DNA of 64,000 nt from Bugula neritina (GCA_964035545.1 OZ037773.1:6278251-6342250), one strand, 5' to 3'; shown: positions 1 to 12,056, numbered from the stretch's first letter. Made by a program: numbers and translations. The notes: a model not told the origin generated them from the sequence alone.

Positions 1-1210
1 GACTAGTACACATCTGTATAGTAGTACACTGCTTTAGAGAAGAGAAGCTACTATCAGAAAACCAACATAATTTCTTCCAACTTTGCCTGAAAATTCATCC
101 GTTTATTTTGGGTGTATAAAAAGTAGCTGAATAAACACAAGCTGCATATTTCATAGGAAGTAATGGGTTGCAGAGATGGCATGAGCAAGCTTCTGTTGCT
201 AAAAGATTTTCTTTTAATTAGCTAAATAAGCCGAGGACACAATTCCAAAGCATTTGTTTTACACGAGCAGAAATGAGTGAATTTTTACTAAAATTAATCG
301 ATAATATGTGGCCACTGGCCATTAGATACTGTGTGGTCAGTTGAATAGGCTGTGTGAATTTCATCTACTATGAGCAGTCTGCAGTCTACACATTTGCCAA
401 ACATTAGCTATCAGTATCAGATAAGATATGGAAAGAATATAATGTCTATTATACCTCCACATTTATCCTATCATATTATAGTCACATAGTATAAAAACTA
501 AGGTACTTGGCTTGTTACTAAAACTTCTACATTAAAAGAATGAAAACAATAACTTCTATCGGAATCTAAATGCTGGTACTACAAAACAAAAATCATTATT
601 CCTTTGAACATTATATTAAATACTTAAAACTTAGAATGAAATATCATGGATTTTATAGCAAAAATATGATTGCAATTATTCTCGAATTGGAATAACTTTT
701 TCTATACCTATAGTAGCCTAACAATGCAGTAGCAGCAGAGTATATGACTATCACAACATTATGTGTGAGTATTAGTTAATATTGCCAAGAATAGATGCAT
801 AACATTACTTATTAGTTTACAAACTTATAAAAGATATAAACTTTATAATTAAATCATTATATCCTAATAACTTATAGTCATAATAGTTATGTAAATAAAG
901 TAACATTATATTTATATGTTTGTTATAGTAATGTAAATGTTTATGAACATAAAAAGACACTGTTTTGTGAGCCTAACAGTAAGACTAATTTAAATAACAT
1001 TAAAAGTAGGCATTTACACAACATCTAAAAAGTTAGGTAAATGATGAGAGAAAAATAATCATTATCATAAAATTATAATTTCTCACTGACTTATAAAAAA
1101 ACACCCACTAACTGTTCAGTAATTTTTGAGCAATTGTATCACTTGAAAGTTTAAGCACCTAGATTTATTGCATGAGCTTTTCAATTACATCAGTGCCTTT
1201 TGCTTACACT
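1..1210. other. AT-rich intergenic DNA, no gene seen
   Basis: No exon with splice signals and recognisable protein similarity was found on either strand. The stretch is AT-rich and simple in composition. It may be intron or intergenic DNA of a gene lying left of the window. Confidence 0.5.
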
Positions 1211-1421
1211 AACTCACGAAAGTTTATAGTCGCTATCCCTGTGAAAAATCCCTGATGGAAAGGGTTTTTGTTAAATCGGGCTAAGGACTTATTTAAATGA
1301 GGCACAGGAGCAATTATGACTGGATACTCTTCCTAACATCACCAATGGCCTTTGTCGGGGCTCGAACCCATGACCTTGTGTTTACTAGGCAAACGCTCTA
1401 ACCCCTAGACCACGGCTGCTT
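1211..1421 (-). mobile_element. tRNA-derived SINE, near full length
   Basis: On the minus strand this starts with a tRNA-like head: an A-box-like GTGGTCTAGGGG and a B-box-like GGTTCGAGCCC. A body containing AGGAAGAGTATCCAGTCATA follows, and the tail ends in TTTCGTGAG. The sequence tgcttacactaac at 1201-1213 recurs at 1417-1429, a 12-13 bp target-site duplication typical of LINE-mediated retroposition. It is the same family as the copies near 8.2, 9.4, 19.2, 29.7 and 32.2 kb. The tRNA-like head does not fold as a complete tRNA, so it is not a tRNA gene. Confidence 0.85.
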
Positions 1422-1697
1422 ACACTAACAATTATTATTATAACTAGTGTCAGTACTACCATCTGATCTCAGCCAACTTTGATGACAGTCTAAGAGGGGA
1501 CATTAAAATGAGTAGCAAATGGAAGCAAAAACCGGTGATGGTAGCTCACTAATGAAAATCAGCATGTGTAATAATCAACTCAAACTCAGTTACTAACTAA
1601 GTTTGAGATACATTTTTATTCATTTTATTCCAACATAACATAATGGTACTTTAACATAAATATCAATTAATGAGCTAGGTGCCCGTCTATTGATCAA

Positions 1698-1780
1698 CTA
1701 CTAGTACTGAGCAGTAGTACTACTAATACTAATACTACTAGTACTACTACTAGTAGAGTACTACTAGTACTACTAGTACT
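1698..1780. repeat. (ACT/AGT)n microsatellite
   Basis: Imperfect trinucleotide tract of tac/tag units. Because ACT and AGT are complementary, it contains many short inverted repeats. Similar tracts recur at about 2.1-2.75, 7.65, 11.3-11.8 and 28.1-28.5 kb. Confidence 0.8.
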
Positions 1781-2092
1781 CAGATCACATCAAATTATTT
1801 ATTTCTGCTAAGCGCCTTTTAACAGATGCATATTCATATTGCACAGGAACTCTTCAATGTAATACTTTTTTATATACAACTTGGATTTTTCTCTTTCCTA
1901 GTACTATTAAACCTAATATTACTACTAGTATTAGTAATCAAGTAAGTAAAACTAAATGTAAATATGTAATCAAAATTAATTGATTAAATTTAATTTCAAG
2001 ACTCAATTTCGATTCGAGTAATTAATTTGAATTACTGTTTCAAGCATTGATTGTTTAAATTTTAATTTATATTTACTTTTAGTATTTAATAG

Positions 2093-2765
2093 CAATACTA
2101 ATAGTAATACTAATACTAATAGTAGTAGTAATACTAATAATAATATTACATTAATATATTTACTATTTAGTTTTACTAATATATTTATATTTACTCTTAC
2201 TCTTAGTATATAATAATAATAGCAATACTAATACTAATACTAATAGTAATAGTAATAGTAATACTAATAGTAATAGTAATACTAATACTAATAGTAATTA
2301 ATAACTATACGTAATTATAATTATTATAATCATAATGTTAATCATAATCATAATGATAATGATATGTAATACTTATAGTTATACTAATACTAAATAACTA
2401 ATACTAATACTAATACTATTAGTATTAGTATTAGTTATTTAGTATTAGTATAACTATAAGTATTACATATCATTATCATTATGATTATGATTAACATTAT
2501 GATTATAATAATTATAATTACGTATAGTTATTAATTACTATTAGTATTAGTATTACTATTACTATTAGTAATAGTAATAGTAATAGTAATACTAATAGTA
2601 ATAGTATCACTTTTACTTTTAGATTTTTAGTTATTAAATTTAATATTTAGGTAGGGTAATTATAATATTATAATTATAATAATTATAATTATTAAACTGT
2701 GATATTGATTATCAACTAATAACGATAATCACGGTGATTATAATACTAATACTAATAGTAATAGT
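2093..2765. repeat. (TAATAC/TAATAG)n hexanucleotide tract with large palindrome
   Basis: A long imperfect microsatellite of taatac and taatag units, alternating with AT-rich stretches. It contains the perfect palindrome annotated separately at 2262-2570. No coding potential. Confidence 0.85.
2262..2570. repeat. 309-bp palindrome with 154-bp arms
   Basis: Reading outward from base 2416, the two arms are reverse complements for about 154 bases each. They include non-microsatellite sequence such as ataactatacgtaattata on the left and its exact complement on the right. There is only one central base and so no loop. The flanks outside the arms diverge. Such a sequence can extrude a cruciform. An assembly fold-back artefact cannot be excluded. 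Confidence 0.85.
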
Positions 2766-3456
2766 GGCAGCGAGACGAACTTGTTTACTGTTTTTGCACC
2801 TTTCTACAAATACAATTAGACTGGTACCCATCAAAACATAAGCATGAAGTTTACAACTGTCGTTTGTTATCAAATGTCATATGCGAGTTCGGCGCAGACT
2901 ATTATATGTAGGCGTGGCTATAGAGCTGGTCAACATTATTTGATTGGGTAGTTAGGTGAAAGTAAATAACTCCCAGTGTAGTTGAGGATGAGATGCAAAA
3001 ATTTAGACACTATTGTATAATAATATGCACTTTATATCAAATAACTATGAAGATTGTTTTTCAGGTAACATTTTATGCAGCAGTTTTGGCTCATCTCAAT
3101 TTTTTTTTAAAATTATCATAAGGCAATTATTAACATACAATGCAATAATATTGTAATACACAACATAATAACATTATTAGGCACCCATGTTTTACAAGTG
3201 TTTTAAGCATACTAAATGTCCTATCTAATGGTAATAGATTCACTTTAATTTTATAGGCAATAATGATCCTCCTCCTACCCAGCTTTTCTTTGCCATATCA
3301 GAGAATATTGGTTTCAAAATTGTTTGCAAAAAGGTTCCTCATTAAATATAGCAGATTTCATATACAAACAGTTATAAATTTTATGTATTACCTTACTTTA
3401 GTTATAAAGGAAATTAAAATTGATCAAAAATTGCTTCTCAGGTTGAGAAAAAGATA
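2766..3456. other. Intergenic DNA upstream of tRNA gene
   Basis: Mixed AT-rich sequence with no supported exon. A short pocket of higher GC content lies near 2.77-2.95 kb. I could assign no promoter or gene to it. Confidence 0.4.
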
Positions 3457-3538
3457 CGACGAGGATGGGATTCGAACCCACGCTCCCAGAGGGAAATGGA
3501 TTAGCAGTCCATCGCCTTAACCACTCGGCCACCTCGTC
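3457..3538 (-). tRNA. tRNA-Ser(GCU)
   Basis: Read on the minus strand this is an 82-nt class II tRNA. The 7-bp acceptor stem GACGAGG/CCTCGTC is perfect, followed by discriminator G. The A box is TGGCCGAGTGG and the B box GGTTCGAATCC. The anticodon arm ATGGA-CTGCTAA-TCCAT gives anticodon GCT (serine AGY codons). A long variable arm (TTCCCTCTGGGAG) is typical of tRNA-Ser. A run of five T at 3452-3448, just downstream, is a Pol III terminator. No intron and no encoded CCA, as usual for animal nuclear tRNAs. Confidence 0.97.
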
Positions 3539-4704
3539 TTATGAGCAAATAGCCTCTCAGCTGCATTATTATTTAAAAATCAGGTTTTGGCAAAAATTTT
3601 CTCAAGATGTTTTTATAAAATTGTGACTTTCATGAAGTCTAGTAAATATTGCAAGAGTTTGTGATCCATATTGTTATTATTATACATATGAATTAGATTA
3701 TCATAACAAACACGTTATATAATATTGTTCATTGGCTGCAGCAGAAAACACAACAATGTTTATTCTTCATTGCTTTAAAAGAACTAAAGGTAATGCTGGT
3801 CATATTTATTCAACAAATCTTCTAAAAAGCTGTTAAAATGTTCATGCCTACATGAATCTGAAAGTTGATGACTAACCAATCTATAGCAGCAACTCATGGC
3901 CAATTCAATGTTTTGCTGTACTTCACACCTTTACATACATTCAACTACAGCCGTATGTACAACCTACTCAAAACCAGTCATTTGATTAATACACATAGAA
4001 AAGGCAGCAGGATATGCATTTGCTTTTATTTTTTATTCAACTTTTCTTTCACTTTGCACAAAAAAACAGATCTTATTGAAAAACAGTACATATTTATTGC
4101 ATACATATAATGATAGTAAATAAAAAAGAAAGTTAATTTAAATTATTATAGGCCAATATATCAAGAAATTAAAGTTTGTTTGCCACCACAGAGTGCCCAA
4201 ATACGTTGGCTAATTTTAATAAAGATAAAACTCTGACCAGAATGTCTGACTAACACAGCCTTAGAGAAACTAGCTAAGATCTTGCAAGCTGTGGGATCCA
4301 CACACCCCCTCCCATCAATTGCATGCCTGTATAAACTAGTTACCTTTTTTAAATAATCAGAAAAATTTAGTAGTAATTTTATGTTGACTGGTAGCATATT
4401 CTAGGCGGTTAACAAACTTGTAATTTCAGTAGATTTATCTTAATATCACACGAATAGTAGAGATATAGTTCACACAAAACAAGCAAAATAATAATAAATA
4501 AGATATAAATGTTTTTCCAGATCAAACATTATGCAGGCACTAGGCCACTAGGCGACCAGCATTATGCGAAAAAAATCAAACATTTTTATACATAATGATC
4601 AACAATTATTATAGAAACATGAATCAATTCTACAGGTTAATAATAATTATAATAAAATATCAGCTGTAAGCCATCAGTTTTAAACCATGGTAAACAAAAT
4701 ATAC
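3539..4704. other. Intergenic DNA, no gene seen
   Basis: AT-rich sequence containing only short open frames without splice context or recognisable similarity. I found no repeat family that occurs elsewhere in the window. Confidence 0.4.
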
Positions 4705-5155
4705 CTTGAGTACATAGTGAGACTGAGTACATAGTGAGACTGAGTACTTAGTGTCACTGAGTACTTAGTGTCACTGAGTACCTAGTGATACTGAGTACTT
4801 AGTGATACTGAGTACTTAGTGATACTGCGTACATAGTGATACTGAGTACATCGTGATACTGAGTACTTAGTGTCACTGAGTACTTAGTGAGACTGAGTAC
4901 TTAGTGAGACTGAGTACTTAGTGTCACTGAGTACTTAGTGAGACTGAGTACCTAGTGATACTGAGTACCTAGTGAGACTGAGTACTTAGTGATACTGAGT
5001 ACATAGTGATACTGAGTACTTAGTGATACTGAGTACCTAGTGAGACTAAGTACTTAGTGATACTGAGTACATAGTGATACTGAGTACTTAGTGGGACTGA
5101 GTACTTAGTGAGAATGAGTACTTAGTGAGACTGAGTACCTAGTGATACTCAGTAC
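4705..5155. repeat. 16-bp minisatellite, about 28 copies
   Basis: Tandem array of the unit gagtacttagtgatact and variants (tactgagtacatagtg, tgagtacctagtgaga). Substitutions are mostly at two positions. It lies about 600 bp beyond the 3' end of the SLC35B2 homologue. Units follow each other without spacers, so it is not a CRISPR array. Confidence 0.95.
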
Positions 5156-5745
5156 CTACAAAAGTGGGTTTATTTCCAAACGAAACTCCTAGATCACTGA
5201 GCAAAATCTAAGAGCAAGGACTCTAGTCATAACACTATTAACATAATATCAAAAGCAAAAGCTAACAAAAATAAATCTAACGCCGTTGTCACTCGAATAT
5301 ATTATAGATATAATAAACATAATAAAATGTACCAGGTGGAATGATGAATGTGCATATAAAGTCGAGTGGCATACATATGAAACAGAAAAGCACACAAACC
5401 TAAAGTAACTGTAGGTGTTTTACAGCAAATAATTTCGTAAATCTTAAAACTAATACCTGACAAGCCAAAGAAGTTTTATAGCCCCAAACAAAGACGCTGC
5501 AAGAAGTAAACTCTTCGTGATTCTAAAAGGTGCTTGCATGCTTAATAATGACAAGATACTATTTTATAGAAAGAGTGGTGTAGAGTGCAGGTACGTTTAG
5601 TTACTACATATCTACCTGCGTTAGGCTACACATGTATATCCTGCAGAAAAAAGGTAGAACTGCATCAGTAACCGAAATGTAGTTTCGGTACTTGATTATG
5701 CATTATGATATTTATTCGGAGTTGTCTGCACAATGTAACTACTTT
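5156..5745. other. 3' flank of SLC35B2 homologue
   Basis: No coding exon seen. The 3' end of the minus-strand PAPS transporter lies at its right edge. A minus-strand AATAAA sits at 5716-5711. Confidence 0.45.
5711..5716 (-). promoter_or_regulatory. Possible poly(A) signal of SLC35B2 homologue
   Basis: AATAAA on the minus strand about 30 nt after the stop codon at 5748-5746. This is unusually close, so the functional signal may lie further downstream. Confidence 0.35.
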
Positions 5746-8700
5746 TCATACTTTAGTGCCAGGGACAGCAGTTTGAGAGGCAGCTTGGAGTCTGGCTTGA
5801 GCTTTCTTGAATCGCTGACCCAAGTATATTTTACCGAAAAGTGATATGAATACAACTATGATCCCGAGAACTCCGAGCATGCCCACTGTGTGTCCGTATA
5901 TGAAACAGGATAGTAAAATGGCCAAAGCTACAAGATATATAATATTCTTCAGTTACTGCTTCCAAGAGAAGTATTGGGCCAAGTGGAAATAGCTGTATTT
6001 ATTTAATTAGCGAAACTCATGTTAAATCATCAAGTTTAAATAACAGAGTTGGGTTAAATGACCTTGTTAAATAATTACATCAATTCAATAGTATCTTAAT
6101 AAAAAAAATTTAAAGTGGACCTCTAAATAATAATTGTACTCATGCTACAGTTTTTAGGCATGATAAAAAGCAAGTTTCCCAACACATTATTCTCATAATA
6201 ATGATAAAAGTAAGTATAAGAGTTTGCGTTGACTTGAAAATTGTTAACTAGCAACGGCTTTCTAAAGCATACTAGGAATATTTTTCTAGAATGTTCTATA
6301 CTTACCCATTCTTATGGTCATAATGATGATAAAGGTGACTGGACCAAACTGACTGATGGTGTAGTATATGAAGAGCTGTCCAGTGGCGGAGGTGATGGAA
6401 AGAATGGAGGAATGAAGCATGAATGCCGGGTATCTGTGGATAGAAAAGACAACTCTTATTTAATTAACAAAGATGCAATTCATTATTGAAAAGCTAATAG
6501 GAGCAGAAATTTGTTGGACATGTGAAGAAATGTTATTCTTGCAATCAGATATAAAACATGAAATAACAAATATAAATTTAATAGCCTACAAGCAAACTTT
6601 AGTCTATTCTGAATCTTATAACAGTATAATAGTAATCTAGCAACACTGAAATAAGCTTTTATTATCTCTATTAATATTTTTAGTAACTAAGCAAACTTCT
6701 ATAGAGTATACTGCATCTATATAGAGTATACTATATCTATATAGAGTATAGCGCATAGAGTATACTGCATCTATATAGAGTATAGCGTATAGAATATACT
6801 ATACAGAGTATACTGTATAGAGTATATTATATAAAGGGTTCACATACACAACTAATAAGTAAAGTAGCTAGTGTATCACCTGAGCATAAAGTCGATATTC
6901 TCAAAGAAGCTGCCTTGCTCTATGAGACTGATGGATGTAAAGAGACATGAGAATAAGTTTACTCCAGTCATCATCTGTACTGAGCTCATCTTATACTGAC
7001 TGAACAGCTCTCCTTGCCAGTTAGACGTGAAACTGTCAAACGCCATGTAACCTGCAATACAGTGTAACCTGCAATACAGTGTAACCTGTAATACAATGTA
7101 ACCTACAATACAGCGCAACCTGCAATACAGTGTAACCTGCAATACAGTGTAACCTGCAATACAGTGTAACCTGCAATACAGTGTAACCTGCAATACAGTG
7201 TAACCTGCAATACAGTGTAACCTACAATACAATGTAACCTGCAATACAGTTAGTTACAATACAGTATAATATTGCATAATCTACACACCCTTGTATTTAG
7301 AAGGCTATAGCTGAGCCGAATACATTTATATGGTAAAATGACAATAAGAATTGTCATACCTATCATAAGGATAACTCCTGAGAATGAAGTTTCAGCCGCG
7401 GAACTCTTAGCGTGGTCGCTACCACCCGTCTCGTGGTCAGAGAAGAGAAACAAGGCTACACCGGCTGACAACATGGCCGCCGTCACGTACTCGTAAAGCT
7501 GGTAGGTTTTATTACCAACAATTTTACCCATCAGCATGACGGGAATTACCTGCATAGAAAATATACATGTATAATGTCAACCAGTGACCTAATAGAATGC
7601 GAGTATAATAAGATGTAGTTGGTAGAATACTAGGTTCTAAGTTTACATTCTACTGCTACTACTGCTACTACTACTACTGCTACTACTGCTACTACTACTA
7701 CTACTACTATTACTACCACTACTACTACTATTACTACTACATAGCACACTGACCTTAGAAGCTTTACACAGCACTTGTGTAGGAAAGCTAACAAACTTGA
7801 GAGCCTCATATTGGAACCAGCTGCTCATAATGTTACTGAAGGAGCAGTAGGAGTATTTGAAGAGGGGGCTGGTGTGACGCGGCTGTCGGACTACCTGCAG
7901 CACCACCCAGCCTATGACTAGCGCCAACACTCTATTTATAAACACCAGGAACTGGGAGTTCTTGAACAACTCACCTGCGCATACAAGTAGGTAAATGACA
8001 GGTAAACGAACCAGGTTAACGACAGGTAAATGGATATACTCATCAGAGTAGAGTAATAAGACAACCTTTAAAGGTTGACAGTTTTTATTTGGAATTTATT
8101 ATACTGATAAACTAGATGCTGTGTAACTAAAACAAAATCTCAAGTGTTCTTGAGTTGCATTAAAAGACAAACCCCCTTATCCATGTTGTAATTAATCTAG
8201 CATTAGTTTATAGTTACTATATCTCCCTTGATGGAAAGGGTTGTTTTAAAGCGAACTAAGGATTACTATTCTTATTATGTGTGGCACAAATATGACTGGA
8301 TGCTCTTCCCATCCATATGTTGGAAATGGCTAATGTATATTATGTTAATCTAACAAAAAGTAGTGCCATCTCCAGGCAATTGACTGTCCCATTACAGTGC
8401 AGGCGTGGCTCATTAATGAGTGTAATTAAAGCTACACAGATTAAGCCAACTTGTAACTACAAAATGGTTCTATAAGCAGCTCCGAGTTGGGGGTGACTGA
8501 GTGCAGAAGTTTGCGGTTCTCCAGTTTGAGTTGGGGGAGGCAATTTATACCCCCAAATACGGACTCAAGAACCGCAAACTACTGCACTCAATCACCCCCA
8601 ACTCGGAGCTGCTTATAGAACCCTTCTGAAGCTACAGTAATCACTTCCCATTTCGCATAGATAAATGAATCCATTTGAATAAAATGAGCACCAACTTCAA

Positions 8701-11154
8701 CTACCACATTTATTATAGACAAGTTAGTCCAATGCCCAAAGCCAAGTTATTTTGAAGCTAAGGCTGTATAGAAAGTATAGAAAGTCGTCATTTAGGGCAA
8801 TAGATTAAGTTATTTTACCATGAAATACCTTCAGGGAGGGGCTACATCTATGATAATTAGAAAACTTGCTCAGTTCATGTTTATATGTTTTTTAAGACAA
8901 GCATTCACACTTAGAAACAGTGTGAGACAATGAATTTTTTGATTTCAGAGCTCAATTTCACACACACAATACTCTGCTAAACAGAGAAACAGTGAAAGGA
9001 GGAGTAAACAATAATTCAAAAACTTTGCATCTGTTCTTGTATACAGTGACATTAACAAACATTGCTAGGTAATAGCAAAACCCAGACACTGCACTGTGTA
9101 TCTAGAGTATAGACTGTACCTTCCAGATTAGTAGCTGATGTATACTTGTGCGCCATTATCCGCTCCTGTAGCAGGCCCCATGTCAAATAGGAAACCTGGA
9201 AAGAATGAGGACAGCAAAGCTTTATATGTGACTCATTTGATGACACATGACGGAATGTTCTGGACACTTCAAACGCTGCGTTGAGCAGATTTCGGCTTGT
9301 CAATATTCTGAAGGTCTGTTAGTCGGAAGGCCCGAAGATGTATACAGTTAAGATGTTCAAATAACGTATATAAATTACGAGTTGGGTAGTGGTTAGAGCG
9401 TTAGCCTAACAAACATGGGGTCAGTGGTTCAAATCCATACACCGTCTGTGATATTACGAAGTATTTAGTCATTATAATTGCCCCTGTGCCACATTAGAAC
9501 AACCCATGACCTACTCTAAAAAACCTTTCTATAAGGGGTTTTCAAAGGGCTAGCGACTATCAACTCATTTGAGTATATATATAATATATATAACATATAA
9601 TATATATAACATATAATATAAATATATTACATATTTTAAATATTATATATAAATATATAATATATTGTATATTTATTAATTATATATTATTTATATTATA
9701 TATTTCTTTACATTATATAGAATTCTTTTATATTTGTTAATATATAACTATAAATAAACCACGTCTGCAGACGCCACAAAAAAGTCAGCGTCTGTTAGAG
9801 CTGCTGCCGAGACTCAACTTACCTGAAGACCGACGAAGCAGAATGATAATAAAGCCGCATTCTGGGCAAAGCTGCGTTCAACCTTAGGAGGAGGTCCACC
9901 TTCTTCAACTTCTGAGATTTTATCTCCCGGGTTTACGGGGTTACCGAATACACACATAGTCACCACTTTAGGCGCACAGCCATCTGAGGTAAACAACGTG
10001 AATAGCTTACAAATAAGAAAACCTCAGAGTGATATTTTGCCACCTTGAAACTTCAACGGCAACGCAGTAGTCTTTTAGTCTTTCTACTTAAAGTCAGTAT
10101 ATATTCAAGAATCACTAAATATCAAGAGAATACAACTCTTTTGGCAGAAGGTTAATGGCCTTGAACTTGACCTATATATAGCAAACTGTATGAGCAGTAA
10201 CAGGACGCAAAAATCATGTGTCACCGAATTACTCCCCCAGTTTAATGAAACAACAACCCTGCAGTTCATAACTGTATTTCATACAAATAGTTAAATTAAA
10301 ACAAAAATCAGAAACATGGTAGCAGAAGATTTATGGTAATTATTTGAAAATTAAACGTCTGTAATGTGCTAATACCCCACCAACTAAAACCATTTTCACA
10401 AGGACAAATACACTAAATATATATGTCAATAACTAATAGTCAATAAATAACAGTAAATTCTGTTAGAATAACTTATCTTAGTAAGATTGGATAATTAATA
10501 TTTAACACTATACATAAATGTTGCTTGTGGGATTCATCGTCTCAAATGTACTCCGTAAAATATTGGTTAAAACAGAAAATGGGAAAACTAGCTTTCATTA
10601 CTACATAATTTTCAAATAGGAGATGAGAATAAATGGTTTATTGAATAGCTAATTATGATATGTAAACATTGCACTGAAATACTTCCCATCTTTATAGTCC
10701 TATCACTTGCTTATTTGGACAGTGATAAGCACATCCACAGACTAGAAAGACAATCTCATTGTATATTCACATAATTCTTATCAAATACCAAGAACACTCG
10801 TACTTTATGCTAGCTTACAGTGTTAGTCAGTCACCCTTGTCAAACATTACTATCTCAAAGCCACTACGCACTCATCACTACACACTTATCACTACGCACT
10901 CATCACTACACACTCACCATGTTTCACTCACCTCTATGTGTTTCATTGTATTTTATCTTCCTGAAATACTGAATGAGAAAGTAGCCTGGTATTAGTATGG
11001 TGGCATAACCAAGCTGGTTCATAAGGAGACGCAAAATCCACGAGTCAGCGTATCCTGCTGGCATCACCTTCTCAGCCAAGTCAGCAGAGGACGAGCCGAT
11101 ACACAGTATCCAGAGGGTCAGCACTGCTGTGATTATGTGTAAACTAGACATCAT
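5746..11154 (-). CDS. SLC35B2: Adenosine 3'-phospho 5'-phosphosulfate transporter 1 (PAPST1)
   Basis: Coding exons on the minus strand: 11154-10932, 9983-9823, 9195-9120, 7974-7754, 7549-7360, 7051-6880, 6433-6306, 5927-5746. Together they make 1353 nt, 450 aa, against 432 aa in human. The family is a multi-pass Golgi nucleotide-sugar transporter that exchanges cytosolic PAPS into the lumen for sulfation. Diagnostic blocks as I recall them from animal PAPST1: [15 protein letters not shown] (exon 4), VIPVMLMGK (start of exon 5), FDSFTSNWQ and YKMSSVQMM (exon 6), [15 protein letters not shown] (exon 7) and [14 protein letters not shown] (exon 7-8 junction). The chosen start is the MMSS methionine at 11154. 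A 3' splice site (ATACAG) lies 5 bases before it, implying a 5' UTR exon upstream. A start 15 nt further upstream is possible but would read through that splice site. Exon 6 is preceded by a repeated acceptor array. Confidence 0.95.
6700..6836. repeat. Tandem tatagagtatac-type repeat
   Basis: Irregular tandem copies of atagagtatactgcatctat and shorter variants, inside intron 6 of the SLC35B2 homologue. Confidence 0.8.
7047..7250 (-). repeat. 17-bp minisatellite made of 3' splice-site copies
   Basis: Twelve units of 17 bp (plus strand gtaacctgcaatacagt) run without a gap into exon 6 of SLC35B2. In gene orientation each unit reads attgcag|gttacactgt. The unit nearest the exon supplies the real acceptor (tgcag|GTTACATGG). 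All twelve units keep AG followed by GTTAC, so eleven decoy acceptors lie upstream. The frame of exon 6 stays open through the whole array, so acceptors 51, 102 or 153 bp upstream would add 17-residue blocks in frame. Confidence 0.93.
7651..7740. repeat. (TAC)n microsatellite
   Basis: About 90 bp of tac/tgc triplets in intron 4 of the SLC35B2 homologue, between the exons at 7549-7360 and 7974-7754. On the minus strand it reads as a polyserine frame that runs into exon 4, but the exon 4 donor at 7753 separates them. Confidence 0.9.
8202..8325 (-). mobile_element. Truncated tRNA-derived SINE
   Basis: Minus-strand 3' portion of the SINE family: gcatccagtcata-like core, the AACCCTTTCCATCA-like segment and ACTATAAACT-like tail. 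The tRNA-like head is missing. It lies in intron 3 of the SLC35B2 homologue. Confidence 0.75.
8466..8622. mobile_element. Foldback MITE, family A
   Basis: A 157-bp element that is almost entirely inverted repeat. GGTTCTATAAGCAGCTCCGA at the left end is matched by its complement at the right end (agctgcttatagaacc), and pairing continues inward for about 70 bases. The same CAGCTCCGAGTTGG-type end occurs in other family A copies near 12.0, 21.7, 45.4 and 60.8-61.7 kb. It carries no coding capacity and would be moved in trans. Confidence 0.85.
9378..9575 (+). mobile_element. Diverged tRNA-derived SINE
   Basis: The head GTGGTTAGAGCG and a B-box-like GGTTCAAATCC are followed by the family body (TTGCCCCTGTGCCACAT) and the tail with ACCTTTCTATAAGGGG. 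It lacks the GGAAGAGCATCC core. It lies in intron 2 of the SLC35B2 homologue and is followed directly by an AT-rich tract. Confidence 0.75.
9574..9740. repeat. TATA-rich low-complexity tract
   Basis: About 165 bp of atatata and taatatata, immediately after the SINE and less than 100 bp from exon 2 of the SLC35B2 homologue. Confidence 0.8.
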
Positions 11155-11302
11155 TCTACCTGTATGCAAGGATTACAAGGAATTAATAATAATATCTTAT
11201 AAAGACAGAACCACATGATGGGTTGATGAGACTGAGAGTAAAAAGTTGGGCTGCTGTAAAAATAGAATCAAACCCTGAGCAGTTTTTTCATCAATTAGCT
11301 CT

Positions 11303-11810
11303 TAATACTAATACTAATAGTAATACATTTAGTAACACTCATTAGTAATAGTAATACTAATAGCAATACTAATAGTAATACTAATACTAATAGTAATAGT
11401 AAATCACTAAATGTAATACTAATTCTAATTGAGTAATAGTAATACTTATACTAATACTAATAGTAATAGTAATACTTAAAGTTAATACTAATACTAATAC
11501 AGTATTACTAATAGTAATAGTAATACTAATACTCAAAGTTAATAATAATACTAGTGACACTGACAGTGTCACCACTACTCAACTAGTACTACTACTCATA
11601 CTGTACAGTGTGAGACTGAGTGTAGTCAGTGTACTACTCTGTACTCACAGTCACTGTCTAGTACTAGTACAGTACTACTACTAGTAGTAGTAGTGAACTA
11701 GTACTAGTGATGCTAATCGTAATACTAATTACCAATTAGCATTACTATGTCTGTTACTATTAGTATTAGTACTACTATTAGCAATACTAATAGTAATAGT
11801 GAATGTTATA
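11303..11810. repeat. (TAATAC)n and (ACT/AGT)n tracts
   Basis: Two adjoining imperfect microsatellite tracts of the same kinds seen near 2 kb and 28 kb. Confidence 0.85.
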
Positions 11811-11931
11811 CTAAGAACAAAATGAAATCAAATAAATAAAAAAATATTAAAAATATACTATGCACAAACCACTGAGCTGGAATAATTATTGAGTTCATTG
11901 GCACAAACTTTCTTTACGGTGCTATTAAATA

Positions 11932-12056
11932 TCGCTAGAGGCAGCATCTATTTGGGGAGGTAAATGATTACAGTATTTGATGCTTATGTTATCGTTGTCC
12001 GAACTCCAAACGTGAAACCCAGAACCACTGCACTAGCCACCTCCAATTTGGTGCTG
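11932..12056. mobile_element. MITE family A copy
   Basis: The left end tagaggcagcatctatttgg is paired with the right end ccaatttggtgctgttttaa. The inner gtgaaacccagaaccactgc segment resembles the inner right arm of the foldback element at 8466-8622. Confidence 0.65.

Noticed and set aside
4161-4397. 78-codon minus-strand frame as a gene or retroelement fragment
   Set aside because: No recognisable domain, reverse transcriptase motif or splice context.
4705-5155. CRISPR-like regular repeat
   Set aside because: The units are contiguous with no unique spacers, and the host is a eukaryote.
7643-7753. Polyserine extension of the PAPS transporter exon
   Set aside because: It is the (TAC)n intron tract read past a clear donor at 7753; homology stops at the splice site.
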